Below are positions 19,285 through 29,107 of a stretch of DNA of 64,000 bases, piece by piece (position 1 is the stretch's first letter; every line of letters starts with the position of its first letter). The notes below the pieces were generated by a model. The model was not told the DNA's origin, did no database searches, and worked only from the letters and a program-made list of their open reading frames with translations. The DNA comes from Polaribacter sp. Q13 (GTDB lineage Bacteria > Bacteroidota > Bacteroidia > Flavobacteriales > Flavobacteriaceae): NCBI RefSeq assembly GCF_016858305.2, contig NZ_CP074436.1, positions 2,438,001-2,502,000 on the forward strand, in the 5' to 3' direction. The position numbers and the translations under genes were made by a program.

Positions 19285-21522
19285 ATGAGAAAAATATTGT
19301 ATTTCATATTGCTTTTAAGCGCCTTTACCACCTATACACAAACAAATAGTATAAAAGGAAAAGTTACATCTAACGGAGAGGCTTTACCTTATACAAACGT
19401 ATATTTAAAGAGATCAACACTAGGAACGTCTTCTAATGAAAATGGTTTTTACTTACTTAAAAATATCCCAAACGGAAAGTATACAGTTGTAATTAGCTCT
19501 GTGGGTTTTAAGACAAAATACATTAAAATCAACTTTTCTGGCAATCAACATATTGTTAGAAATTTTTCTTTATCAGAAGACAATTCTCTTGAAGAAATTG
19601 TTATTTCTGGAACTTTAAAGCCAGTAACCAAAACAAATAGCCCAGTTCCGGTAGAGGTTTATAGTAAAACTTTTTTTCAGAAAAACCCAACTCCTTCTAT
19701 TTTTGAGTCTTTACAAAATGTAAATGGCGTAAGACCGCAATTAAATTGTAATGTTTGTAATACTGGAGATATTCATATTAACGGTTTAGAAGGTCCTTAC
19801 ACTTTTGTTTTAATTGATGGAATGCCTTTAGTTAGTGGGCTTTCTACTGTTTATGGGTTAACCGGAATTCCGCAGGCTTTAATAGAACGCGTAGAAGTTG
19901 TAAAAGGACCTGCTTCTACTTTATATGGTTCTGAAGCGGTTGGTGGTATTATAAATATTATCACTAAAAAACCAGCTAATTCACCTGCTTTAGCTACAGA
20001 TACTTTTGTTAGCTCTTGGGGAGAAGTAAATGCAGATATTGGTTTACGTTATAAATTATCAGAAAAAACACAAGGTTTACTGGGTGTTAATTATTTTAAT
20101 TATCCGAATAGAATCGACAATAATAAAGATGGTTTTACAGATTTAACACTCCAGAATAGAATATCTCTTTTTAATAAAATCAATATTAAAAGAAAAAGTA
20201 ACAAAGCATTTACAATTGCCGGTAGATATGTATACGAGGATCGTTGGGGAGGAGAAACAGATTGGGAACGCGAATTTAGAGGAACCGATATAAAATATGG
20301 TGAAAGCATTTATACCAATAGATGGGAAACTTTTGGAACCTACCAATTGCCAACATCAGAAAATATTAATTTTCAGTTTAGTGCAAATGGGCATTACCAA
20401 GATTCTTATTACGGCACAGATGCTTATGATGCAAAACAACTCATAGCTTTTGGTCAGTTTATATACAACAAGCAATTTAAAGAAACTCACGATTTTACTT
20501 TAGGAATAGCTTATAGATATACTTTTTATGATGATAACACCTTTGCTACTTTTGAAGAAGATGGAATTACAAACAAAGCATCTGTAACTCATTTACCAGG
20601 TGTTTTTATTCAGGATGAGATAAGTTTAAACAAAAACAACAAATTACTTTTAGGTGCAAGATTAGATTATAATAGTTTACACGGAAGTATTTTTTCTCCA
20701 AGAGTTAATTACAAATGGAATTCTAGAGATAATTCAGATATTTTTAGACTGAGTGTTGGTAATGGTTTTAGAGTTGCCAATGTTTTTACAGAAGATCATG
20801 CTGCTTTAACCGGAGCAAGAAAAGTAGAGTTTGATGGAGAATTAGACCCTGAAACTTCTTGGAATGCCAATGTAAATTATGTAAAAAAGTTTTATCCAGA
20901 AAATTCTTTAATTACTCTAGATTTTAGTGCTTTTTACACCCACTTTAATAATAGAATTTTACCTGATTACGAAACAGATTCTAACAAAATTATTTATGCA
21001 AACTTAGATGGTTTTTCGGTTTCTAAAGGAATATCACTAAATACAGATATTACATTTTTAAATGGTTTAGCTGTTAATGTTGGAGCCACTTTAATGGATG
21101 TATCAATAACAGAAAACAATATTAAAACAAGACAATTACTAACAGAAAGCTTTAGTGGAGTTTGGTCCATTTCATACAAATTCAATAATAACTTTACTGC
21201 AGATTATACAGGAAATGTTTACGGACCCATGCGTTTACCTCTGTTAGGAGAAAATGATATTAGAGCAGAATATTCTCCTTGGTATAGTATTCAAAACATT
21301 CAAGTAACCAAAAAATTTAATAATAGTTGGGAAATTTACGGAGGTGTAAAAAACATATTAAACTTTACACCTGCTGCAAATAGTATCAATAATTCTAGCA
21401 ATCCTTTTGATGTTGGTATCGATACAGAAAAAAATCCAGAATTAGCTTTCGACCCAAGTTATGTATATGCGTCCAACCAAGGTGCAAGAACATTTATAGG
21501 ATTGAGATATACCTTATTTTAA
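19285..21522 (+). CDS. TonB-dependent outer-membrane receptor, probably for iron
   Basis: 745 residues. Signal peptide (1-18), CarboxypepD_reg-like domain (about 22-105, SIKGKVTSNGEALPYTNVYL), then a plug domain with a NCNVCNTGDIHINGLEG segment whose CxxC pair could bind metal, ending RVEVVKGPASTLYGSEAVGGIINIITK, and a 22-strand barrel to the C-terminal aromatic residue. It imports a metal complex or heme-like ligand. The substrate is not readable from sequence, but the divergent dtxR-feo operon and shared operator point to iron (or manganese) control. Confidence 0.9.
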   Translation: MRKILYFILLLSAFTTYTQTNSIKGKVTSNGEALPYTNVYLKRSTLGTSSNENGFYLLKNIPNGKYTVVISSVGFKTKYIKINFSGNQHIVRNFSLSEDNSLEEIVISGTLKPVTKTNSPVPVEVYSKTFFQKNPTPSIFESLQNVNGVRPQLNCNVCNTGDIHINGLEGPYTFVLIDGMPLVSGLSTVYGLTGIPQALIERVEVVKGPASTLYGSEAVGGIINIITKKPANSPALATDTFVSSWGEVNADIGLRYKLSEKTQGLLGVNYFNYPNRIDNNKDGFTDLTLQNRISLFNKINIKRKSNKAFTIAGRYVYEDRWGGETDWEREFRGTDIKYGESIYTNRWETFGTYQLPTSENINFQFSANGHYQDSYYGTDAYDAKQLIAFGQFIYNKQFKETHDFTLGIAYRYTFYDDNTFATFEEDGITNKASVTHLPGVFIQDEISLNKNNKLLLGARLDYNSLHGSIFSPRVNYKWNSRDNSDIFRLSVGNGFRVANVFTEDHAALTGARKVEFDGELDPETSWNANVNYVKKFYPENSLITLDFSAFYTHFNNRILPDYETDSNKIIYANLDGFSVSKGISLNTDITFLNGLAVNVGATLMDVSITENNIKTRQLLTESFSGVWSISYKFNNNFTADYTGNVYGPMRLPLLGENDIRAEYSPWYSIQNIQVTKKFNNSWEIYGGVKNILNFTPAANSINNSSNPFDVGIDTEKNPELAFDPSYVYASNQGARTFIGLRYTLF

Positions 21523-21665
21523 AATAGAAATAATTACATCCATATTGACTCGTCATTTTATTATAGATGAAAAAGTAGGTTGCATTTTCTTTTTTGAGTT
21601 AAAGAAAATACATTGTATTACCCAAGAAAACAAAGTAGTTAATGGTATATTATACCTTAAGATAT

Positions 21666-21673
21666 TACATTTG
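21666..21673 (+). promoter_or_regulatory. mfd -7 element with upstream palindrome
   Basis: TACATTTG (TAnnTTTG) is 17 bp before the TTG start. A perfect 13-nt palindrome, GGTATATTATACC (21644-21656), occupies the -33 region. Confidence 0.45.
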
Positions 21674-21690
21674 CATAAAATAGTATTCCG

Positions 21691-24600
21691 TTGAGTAAGC
21701 AGAACATTGTAAATCAATATCAAAACGCTGCGAATGTATCGCAGATAATTAATCAACTTCAACAAGACAAAAACCATTTTCAAATATCGAATTTGGTGGG
21801 TTCTTCGTTGTCTTTTGTTATATCAGAAACTTTTAAAAAGGCAGACAAACCGTATCTTCTAATCTTTAATGATAAGGAAGAAGCCGCTTATTACCTTAAC
21901 GATTTAGAACAATTGTTAGGTGAAAAAAATGTGCTTTTTTATCCAGGATCCTACAGAAGACCTTACCAAATAGAAGAGACTGATAATGCAAATGTTTTAT
22001 TACGTTCCGAGGTTTTAAATCGAATTAATTCTCGTAAAAAACCCGCAGTAATTGTTACCTACCCAACTGCTTTGTTCGAAAAAGTGGTTACTAAAAAAGA
22101 ATTAGAAAAAAACACACTTAAAGTAGCGGTTGGAGAAAGTTTGTCTTTAGATTTTGTAAACGAAGTTTTATTCGAATACAAATTTAAACGAGTAGATTTT
22201 GTTACGGAACCGGGTGATTTTTCTGTTCGTGGAGGAATTATAGATGTTTTTTCTTTTTCTAATGATGAACCCTACAGAGTTGAATTTTTTGGTGATGAAA
22301 TAGATAGTATTCGTTCTTTTGATGTAGAAACACAATTATCTAATGAGAAACTGAAAAAGGTTTCTATTATGCCAAATGTAGAAAACAAAACGTTACAAGA
22401 AAACAGAGAGAGTTTTTTGAAATACATTTCGCCTAAAACAGTAATTTTTGCAAAAAACATCGATTTAATTACCGGAAATCTAGATAAGTTTTATCAAAAA
22501 GCTGAAGAAGCTTTCCTAGATTTATCCAAAGAAATAAAACACGCAAAGCCCGCAGAGTTATTTTGTGATGGAAACTTTATCAAAAATCAAATACAAGATT
22601 TTTCACTGATAGAAATGTCTCCTCGAACACAAACGAAAGATCTTTCAGAAATTAAGTTTAACACCATAGCACAACCTTCTTTTAATAAACAATTCGATTT
22701 ATTAATAGAAAATTTAGAAGAATATCATAAGGCAGAATTTACCAATTACATTTTTTGTGCAAACGACCAACAAGCAAAGCGTTTTCACGATATTTTTGAT
22801 GATGCGGAACAAGAGGTTCATTATGAAACGGTTGTTTTTCCTTTATATCAAGGTTTTGTAGATGTTGAAAACAGATTGGTTTGCTATACAGATCACGAAA
22901 TTTTTGAGCGTTACCATAAATTCCGATTAAAAAACGGATACGCAAAAAAACAAGCAATTACCCTTCAGGATTTAAACAAGCTTGAAATTGGAGATTATGT
23001 AACTCACATGGATCACGGAATTGGAAAATTTGGTGGTTTACAAAAAATCGACGTTCAAGGTAAAAAGCAAGAAGCTATTAAATTAGTGTACGGAGAAAGA
23101 GATATTTTATACGTAAGTATTCACTCGCTTCATAAAATATCTAAATTCAACGGAAAAGATGGTAAAGCACCTAAAATTTACAAACTAGGTTCTGGTGCTT
23201 GGAAAAAAATCAAACAAAAAACCAAAGCCAGAGTTAAACATATTGCCTTTAATTTAATTCAATTATACGCGAAAAGAAAGCTGCAAAAAGGATTTGCTTT
23301 TGGCCCAGATACACACATTCAGCATGAGCTAGAAGGTAGTTTTATGTATGAAGATACGCCAGATCAATTTACATCTACCCAAGATGTGAAAAATGATATG
23401 GAAAAAGAACAACCCATGGACAGATTAGTCTGTGGTGATGTTGGTTTTGGTAAGACAGAGGTTGCAGTAAGAGCTGCTTTTAAAGCGGTAGATAACGGTA
23501 AACAAGTGGCAATTTTAGTACCAACTACCATACTTGCATTTCAACATTATCAAACATTTACAGAGCGTTTAAAAGATTTTCCTGTAAGAATTGATTATCT
23601 AAATCGTTTTAGAACGGCAAAACAAAAAACAGAAGCCATAAACGGAGTAAATGACGGTTCTGTAGATATTATTATTGGTACACATCAACTAACAAACAAA
23701 CGATTACAATTTAAGGACCTAGGTCTCTTAATTATAGACGAAGAGCAAAAATTTGGTGTTGCTGTAAAAGACAAATTGAAGACTTTAAAAGAAAATGTAG
23801 ATACTTTAACCCTAACTGCAACGCCAATTCCTAGAACGTTACAATTTAGTTTAATGGCGGCAAGAGATTTATCTGTCATAAAAACACCACCGCCAAACAG
23901 ACATCCTATAGAAAGTAATGTCATTCGTTTTTCGGAAGAAATCATTCGAGATGCAATTGCTTACGAAGTTTCTCGTGGAGGACAAGTTTTCTTTATTCAT
24001 AACAGAATAGAAAACATAAAAGAAGTTGCTGGTTTATTACAAAGATTGGTTCCGTCGGCAAAAATTGGAATTGGTCACGGACAAATGGAAGGTAAAAAAC
24101 TAGAGGGATTAATGCTTGGTTTTATGGCTGGAGATTTTGATGTTTTGGTTTCTACAACTATTATTGAAAGTGGATTAGATGTACCAAATGCAAATACTAT
24201 TTTCATTAATAACGCCAACAATTTTGGATTGTCAGATTTACACCAAATGCGTGGTAGAGTTGGTCGTTCTAACAAAAAAGCATTCTGTTATTTTATCACT
24301 CCTCCGTATCACATGATGACCGATGATGCCAGAAAACGTATAGAAGCGTTGGTTTTATTTTCTGATTTAGGAAGCGGAATTAACATTGCCATGAAAGATT
24401 TAGAAATTCGTGGAGCAGGAGATTTATTAGGTGGCGAGCAAAGTGGTTTTATCAATGATATTGGGTTTGATACCTATCAGAAGATATTGCAGGAAGCCAT
24501 TGAAGAATTAAAAGAAAATGAATTTAAAGAACTCTATCCTTCAGATAATTCTAAGCCTAAGGAGTTTGTTAAAGAAGTACAAATAGACACCGACTTCGAA

Positions 24601-25026
24601 ATTCTTTTTCCGGATGATTATATCAATTCAATCACAGAAAGGTTGGCTTTGTATAATAAACTAGGCGTGCTAAAAACCGAAGAAGAACTACAAGTTTTTG
24701 AAACTGAAATTATAGATAGATTTGGAGAATTCCCAACACAAGTAGAAGATTTATTAGATTCTGTACGTATAAAATGGTTGGCAAAAGAGCTTGGTTTAGA
24801 AAAAGTTATTCTAAAACAAAAAAGAATGATGGGATATTTTGTATCAAATCAGCAAAGTGAATTTTACCACACAGATGCATTTACGCGCATGTTAAAATAC
24901 GTGCAACTAAACCCTAAAAGTTGCGTAATGAAAGAGAAAGAATCTAAAAACGGATTGCGTTTATTAATTACTTTTATAAGAATTGATAGCGTAAAAACAG
25001 CTTTGAGTATTTTACAAAAAGTGTAA
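21691..25026 (+). CDS. mfd: Transcription-repair coupling factor
   Basis: 1111 residues. Displaces RNA polymerase stalled at DNA damage and recruits UvrA. UvrB-like N-terminal part (GSYRRPYQIEETD, RGGIIDVFSF), RNAP-interaction domain (about 420-520; GDYVTHMDHGIGKFGGLQKI), and superfamily 2 translocase (Walker A GDVGFGKTEVA about 581-591, DEEQ about 681-684, TATPIPRTL, RGRVGRS), then the C-terminal UvrA-inhibitory domain. The start is TTG at 21691; no ATG lies early in the frame. Length is normal for the phylum. Confidence 0.97.
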   Translation: MSKQNIVNQYQNAANVSQIINQLQQDKNHFQISNLVGSSLSFVISETFKKADKPYLLIFNDKEEAAYYLNDLEQLLGEKNVLFYPGSYRRPYQIEETDNANVLLRSEVLNRINSRKKPAVIVTYPTALFEKVVTKKELEKNTLKVAVGESLSLDFVNEVLFEYKFKRVDFVTEPGDFSVRGGIIDVFSFSNDEPYRVEFFGDEIDSIRSFDVETQLSNEKLKKVSIMPNVENKTLQENRESFLKYISPKTVIFAKNIDLITGNLDKFYQKAEEAFLDLSKEIKHAKPAELFCDGNFIKNQIQDFSLIEMSPRTQTKDLSEIKFNTIAQPSFNKQFDLLIENLEEYHKAEFTNYIFCANDQQAKRFHDIFDDAEQEVHYETVVFPLYQGFVDVENRLVCYTDHEIFERYHKFRLKNGYAKKQAITLQDLNKLEIGDYVTHMDHGIGKFGGLQKIDVQGKKQEAIKLVYGERDILYVSIHSLHKISKFNGKDGKAPKIYKLGSGAWKKIKQKTKARVKHIAFNLIQLYAKRKLQKGFAFGPDTHIQHELEGSFMYEDTPDQFTSTQDVKNDMEKEQPMDRLVCGDVGFGKTEVAVRAAFKAVDNGKQVAILVPTTILAFQHYQTFTERLKDFPVRIDYLNRFRTAKQKTEAINGVNDGSVDIIIGTHQLTNKRLQFKDLGLLIIDEEQKFGVAVKDKLKTLKENVDTLTLTATPIPRTLQFSLMAARDLSVIKTPPPNRHPIESNVIRFSEEIIRDAIAYEVSRGGQVFFIHNRIENIKEVAGLLQRLVPSAKIGIGHGQMEGKKLEGLMLGFMAGDFDVLVSTTIIESGLDVPNANTIFINNANNFGLSDLHQMRGRVGRSNKKAFCYFITPPYHMMTDDARKRIEALVLFSDLGSGINIAMKDLEIRGAGDLLGGEQSGFINDIGFDTYQKILQEAIEELKENEFKELYPSDNSKPKEFVKEVQIDTDFEILFPDDYINSITERLALYNKLGVLKTEEELQVFETEIIDRFGEFPTQVEDLLDSVRIKWLAKELGLEKVILKQKRMMGYFVSNQQSEFYHTDAFTRMLKYVQLNPKSCVMKEKESKNGLRLLITFIRIDSVKTALSILQKV

Positions 25027-25032
25027 TTTTAT

Positions 25033-25147
25033 TTTTTGAAGCTATTTCCCACTGGAATTTATCTTGAGCGGAGTCGAAAGGCTGTATCTTTTTGCCGAAA
25101 AGGCAAAAAGGATGCCGTTTCAATCGGGGCTAAACTTGTTTGCTAGC
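25033..25147 (-). repeat. Dispersed structured repeat, copy 2
   Basis: Reverse-oriented copy of the repeat at 141-250. It includes TAGCCCCGATTGAAAC, an ATCCTTTTTGCC/GGCAAAAAGAT hairpin and GGGAAATAGCTTC. The CTTTCGACTCCGCTCAAGA block sits after the hairpin here but before it in copies 1 and 3. The copy begins 7 bp after the mfd stop. Confidence 0.72.
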
Positions 25148-25163
25148 TTTAGTTTATGATGTT

Positions 25164-25669
25164 TGTCATTTCGAACGTAGAGAGAAATCTCATCACGTTA
25201 CTCAGGTTTGTGTTATCACTGATATGTGACTTCTCATTGCATTCGAAGTGACAATTGTTGCGGGTTTGAGCGATTCACTCTACCTTGTCTTTCCATACAG
25301 TTTGTCTTTTCGACCTTTTTTGGGAGAAATCTCATAAAGTAGCTCAACATTACGTACTTACTGTTATAGGACTTCTCAATTCTTTGAAGTGACAATTGTT
25401 GCGGGTTTAAGCTATTCATTCTACTCTATCTTCCCACACAGTTTTGTCTTTTCGACCTTTTGGGAGAAATCACATAAAACAGCTCAACTTTGTGTTTTCA
25501 CTGTTATGGGACTTCTCAATTCTTCGAAGTGACAATTGTGGTGGGTTATTATACGTTCTCAATAAACACGCAGTTTGTCATTTCGACCCTTTTTGGGGAG
25601 AAATCTCATAGGGTAGCTCAGTTTTGTGTTATCACTGTTATGCGACTTCTCACTGCATTCGAAGTCACA
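25164..25669. repeat. Four tandem copies of a palindromic intergenic repeat
   Basis: Units at 25164-25253, 25303-25394, 25445-25534 and 25576-25669. Each is an imperfect inverted repeat opening TGTCATTTCGAnC...GAGAAATCTCAT and closing TGTGACTTCTC...TCGAAGTGACA. Spacing is 131-142 bp, and two spacers share a GTTGCGGGTTT block. Related single or partial copies occur at 29447-29490, 62409-62427 plus 63681-63700 (split by an IS) and 63786-63894. No coding capacity is seen; the whole 25027-25697 gap consists of repeats. Confidence 0.85.
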
Positions 25670-25697
25670 ATTCTATATTATTTATCGAATCAACAAC

Positions 25698-27467
25698 CTA
25701 AATAATTTCCATTTTCTGCAGCAAAAAAGATGCATTCATGTTTTTACAAATACCGTTTTTTAAGGTATAATCGAAATACAATTCGTCATCTATAATTTCT
25801 GCATCGAAATAGTAATTTTTAATATCTGTAAACTCATTTTCTAATTCACATAAACTCACATCGTGTGTTGCAATGATTCCTGTAGATTTCGATTTTGTCA
25901 ATTTTTCAACAAACTTTTTAGAACCAATTGCCTTGTCTTTACTGTTGGTTCCCTTTAAAATTTCGTCTAAAATGATAAAATAATCTGTCGTTTTAATTTC
26001 ATCAACAATAAATTTTAAACGTTTTAATTCAGAATAAAAGTACGACTCATCTTCCGTTAAAGAATCTGTAGTTCGCATACTTGTAATCAGCTTAATTGGC
26101 GAATATTTAAAATTTTCTGCACAAACAGGCAAACCACAATTTGCCATTACAATAGACAAAGAAATAGTTCTTAAAAAAGTACTTTTACCCGCCATATTTG
26201 CACCAGTAACAATAAAAAATTCTTCTTTGTTAATCGTAAAATCGTTGTCAATTCTTTTTATTGCATCTAACAACGGATGTCCTAAATTAGTAGCTTCGAC
26301 CACTTCTTTATCACCTGTAATTTCTGGAAAAACAAATTTTGTATGATTAAAGTGAAAGTTTGCCAACGAATTCTGAGCATCGAAAAAAGCAACAACAGAA
26401 AACCATTTATCTACCGTGTGTTTGTAATTAGTAATCCATTTTTCTACATTAACTGCATTTCTAATATCGAGTAGAAAGAATCCATTTCCAAAAAATGCAA
26501 TTACAAGATTATTACGTTGATCGAAAGCATCTAAAACTTTAGAAAATTCTTTAAAAATAGTTGAAGCTTTTTTATCTTCAGAATTTATAATTGCTTGTTT
26601 TTCCTTTAAAATGGTTGCCGAAAATCCTTCTCCTTCAATTTCATTTAACAACACATGATATTGCTTAAAAGTTTCTCTTACTTTATCTGTATCGGCATAT
26701 AAATTACTGGTTTTTTTAACAAAGGCCGCACTGATAAAAAGGCCAATAAAAAACCAAATTACTAAATAAGTAAAAGAAAGAAAACCGAAAGAAACCAAAC
26801 CGATAAACACTATTGAAAGCACAGAAAAAACAAGTTGAATTCCCTTTAAAAACGTAGGCAGAACAGCTGTGTAATTCTGAACCCAACTTACAATAAAACC
26901 AGACGTATCTTTTGTGGTGATTAAGCTTGCCAAAGCAGCAAAATGTTGCCTCCATTTTACTTTTGTTGCTAATTCCTTTATGGTGTTTTGCTTCTCTACA
27001 ATTTCATTCGTTTTATTTTCCGTAAACGTATTTGCAAGTAGTTTCTTTCCTTCCGAAGTAACCGTTCTATTTAAGTATTGAAAAAAAGAACCAACACCAA
27101 ATAAATCGATATCATTGCTATAATAATGCATTGGATTTACAAATTCTTCACCAGATTCTAAATGATGAAACTCTCTATTTAAAACTTGTAATTCTGTTTT
27201 ATTGATGTTAATCTTAGCTTTTATGATGGCTCTTTCTCTTTGTAAACTAACGTGTTTTACAACTAAAAAACCAAATAGTAAAATACCTAAAAAAGCAATA
27301 ATAAAAACATCTGGGTATCTACCAAATGTTAGATATATTAAAAAACAGGTAGTTAAAAAGACTCCAAACCTAAAAACACTTAGGTTTATAGATTTCTTTT
27401 TTAAAAGGGTTGCTTCTTTTTCTAACTCTAACTTTATTTCACTATAAAAATCAAAAGGATTTTTCAT
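25698..27467 (-). CDS. Membrane-associated MutS-like ATPase
   Basis: 589 residues. The C-terminal MutS domain V ATPase has Walker A TGANMAGKST (421-430), Walker B FIILDEILKGTNS (about 497-509) and the H-loop ATHD, with a MutS-like lever/clamp helical region before it. The N-terminal mismatch-recognition domains are absent. Instead there are two membrane-helix pairs (about 28-71 and 205-250). Function is unknown; a role in membrane-linked DNA handling would be guesswork. It is followed at 4 bp spacing by upstream genes of unknown and ThiF type, in one minus-strand run. Confidence 0.85.
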   Translation of the reverse strand: MKNPFDFYSEIKLELEKEATLLKKKSINLSVFRFGVFLTTCFLIYLTFGRYPDVFIIAFLGILLFGFLVVKHVSLQRERAIIKAKININKTELQVLNREFHHLESGEEFVNPMHYYSNDIDLFGVGSFFQYLNRTVTSEGKKLLANTFTENKTNEIVEKQNTIKELATKVKWRQHFAALASLITTKDTSGFIVSWVQNYTAVLPTFLKGIQLVFSVLSIVFIGLVSFGFLSFTYLVIWFFIGLFISAAFVKKTSNLYADTDKVRETFKQYHVLLNEIEGEGFSATILKEKQAIINSEDKKASTIFKEFSKVLDAFDQRNNLVIAFFGNGFFLLDIRNAVNVEKWITNYKHTVDKWFSVVAFFDAQNSLANFHFNHTKFVFPEITGDKEVVEATNLGHPLLDAIKRIDNDFTINKEEFFIVTGANMAGKSTFLRTISLSIVMANCGLPVCAENFKYSPIKLITSMRTTDSLTEDESYFYSELKRLKFIVDEIKTTDYFIILDEILKGTNSKDKAIGSKKFVEKLTKSKSTGIIATHDVSLCELENEFTDIKNYYFDAEIIDDELYFDYTLKNGICKNMNASFLLQKMEII

Positions 27468-27471
27468 ACTA

Positions 27472-27948
27472 CTAATTTCTTTCTAAAAATTTAATTTCTA
27501 AGTTTTTGGCTAAATCTCTACCGTAATCTACTGCATTATCTATTTCATCAAAAATAGCAATCTTGTATCTTTTATTTCTAACGTCCCAAATATTTACCTC
27601 ACATTCTTCTCTTACATTTAAAAACGTAGACACTCTATCTAATTTTCTTATTTTTTGCCATTTTCCAAAACCAATAGGCCCAATCAAGTAATAACGCCTA
27701 AACTTCATTTCTAAAAAATTAAAATGAATGTTTTGATTTAAAGAGAATTTAATCCCAAAAAAAATGGTAATAAATATAGAAAACATACCTGTTCTCATCT
27801 GAACAGCTTCACTAATTTGAATATAGTTTTCATTTAAATAAAATCTCTTATAAAAAAGATATAAAGATAAGGAGAAAAAAAATGAAGCCATTATACGGTT
27901 AAACACCGACCTTTTCCCAAAAGAAATTAAGACGTCATTTTTATCCAT
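27472..27948 (-). CDS. Small membrane protein, unknown function
   Basis: 158 residues with two membrane helices (about 18-35 and 50-68), followed by a basic, beta-rich cytosolic tail (LIGPIGFGKWQKIRKLDRVSTF). The tail reads like a PH-type domain of small bacterial membrane proteins, but I do not recognise the family. It lies 2 bp after the ThiF/MoeB gene and 4 bp before the MutS-like gene, so it is probably in their operon. Confidence 0.7.
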   Translation of the reverse strand: MDKNDVLISFGKRSVFNRIMASFFFSLSLYLFYKRFYLNENYIQISEAVQMRTGMFSIFITIFFGIKFSLNQNIHFNFLEMKFRRYYLIGPIGFGKWQKIRKLDRVSTFLNVREECEVNIWDVRNKRYKIAIFDEIDNAVDYGRDLAKNLEIKFLERN

Positions 27949-27950
27949 AA

Positions 27951-29030
27951 TTACTTATAAGCTGAAATCCCACCAGACAAACTTAAAACGTTTAGTGCTG
28001 GATATTTATTCTTTAACATTTTTGTTGCTCGGTAACTATTCATCCCTCTTTGGCAAACCATAACATAGGTTTTATTAAAATCAATCTCTATTTTATCTAC
28101 ATCAAATTCTTGAATAGGAATTGTTTGATGAACATCAAAAGGTAATTGTAGATTTGGTAAAACTGCGATCAATTCTAAATTTGTATCTCCTAATCTTTCC
28201 TTTAACTCTACTGATGAAATTTGCCAATCAGAATTTTGAATAGAGCAAGCAATATCAAAATAGGTTTGTATTTTAAATAAATTAGCAATCTTATCTTTTA
28301 AAACGGTTGGTTTTAATTTCATTTTTAACTGTGTATTTTGCAACGAATTGTAAATCAATAATTCATTTGCTAACGGTTTTCCAATTCCCGTTATCAACTT
28401 TAAAACTTCATTTACTTGTTGTGCAGCAATTAAACCAACAATAGAGTTCATGGTTCCTGCTTCGGAACAATTAGGTACATCCGTTGCCATTTTAGGAAAA
28501 GCGTCTCTTAAATTTGCGGAATACGTTCCGTCTTGCTGTAACACATTAAAACTTGCCACATAACCATCGAACTTATACAAAGATCCATAGACCAAAGGTT
28601 TGTTTTTGATGACACAAGCATCATTTAACAAGTATTTTGTGGGTAAAGAATCTGTACCATCTACAATAATATCAAACTGTAAAATCAGCTCAAAAACATT
28701 TTCTTTGGTAATTGGTTTGTTGGTAAAAGTAACTTCTGTAAAAGGTGCTCTTTTTTTTAAAAATTCTGATAAAACGGCTGCTTTTGGTTTATCTACATCA
28801 TCTAGAGCATAAAACACTTGTCTGTGCAAGTTAGATATATCGATAGTATCAAAATCTACCAAATGTATTTTTCCAATTCCGCTTGCGGCTAAATACACCG
28901 CAATCGGACTACCTAATCCGCCACAACCAACCACCAAAACAGCAGCGTTTTGTAGTTTTTGTTGCCCAACTTCACCTATTTCAGATAAAGTAATTTGACG
29001 CTTAAAAAGTTGATTTTTTGTGATACTCAT
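27951..29030 (-). CDS. ThiF/MoeB/HesA adenylyltransferase with C-terminal rhodanese domain
   Basis: About 359 residues from the ATG at 29030 (MSITKNQLFKRQ). The further-upstream start would lie in the terminator hairpin of the preceding gene. The ATP-binding fold has GCGGLGSPIAVYLAASG, the adenylation segment DFDTIDISNLHRQ, VDGTDS, and the Cys-containing PNCSEAGTM loop. A C-terminal rhodanese-like domain (about 265-359) has the active-site loop CQRGMNS. Such proteins activate ubiquitin-like sulfur carriers (ThiS or MoaD). No thi or moa genes are adjacent, so the carrier is unknown. Confidence 0.88.
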   Translation of the reverse strand: MSITKNQLFKRQITLSEIGEVGQQKLQNAAVLVVGCGGLGSPIAVYLAASGIGKIHLVDFDTIDISNLHRQVFYALDDVDKPKAAVLSEFLKKRAPFTEVTFTNKPITKENVFELILQFDIIVDGTDSLPTKYLLNDACVIKNKPLVYGSLYKFDGYVASFNVLQQDGTYSANLRDAFPKMATDVPNCSEAGTMNSIVGLIAAQQVNEVLKLITGIGKPLANELLIYNSLQNTQLKMKLKPTVLKDKIANLFKIQTYFDIACSIQNSDWQISSVELKERLGDTNLELIAVLPNLQLPFDVHQTIPIQEFDVDKIEIDFNKTYVMVCQRGMNSYRATKMLKNKYPALNVLSLSGGISAYK

Positions 29031-29054
29031 TGAGGTGACAAGATAGTTAAATAA

Positions 29055-29085
29055 AAAAGTCATTACAATTATTGTAATGACTTTT
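29055..29085 (-). terminator. SemiSWEET gene terminator
   Basis: Perfect 14-bp stem AAAAGTCATTACAA and complement with loop TTA, followed by T-rich sequence on the minus strand, 22 bp past the stop. Confidence 0.8.
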
Positions 29086-29107
29086 GAATCTATATTAAGA
29101 TATTTTT

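Noticed and set aside
21584..21609. ATTTTCTTT/AAAGAAAAT hairpin as a TonB-receptor terminator
   Set aside because: Very AT-rich, without a T run after it; too weak to call.
25164..25669. Tandem repeat array considered as a CRISPR
   Set aside because: Units are about 90-bp imperfect inverted repeats with partly similar spacers and 131-142-bp period; there are no short identical direct repeats and no cas genes nearby.
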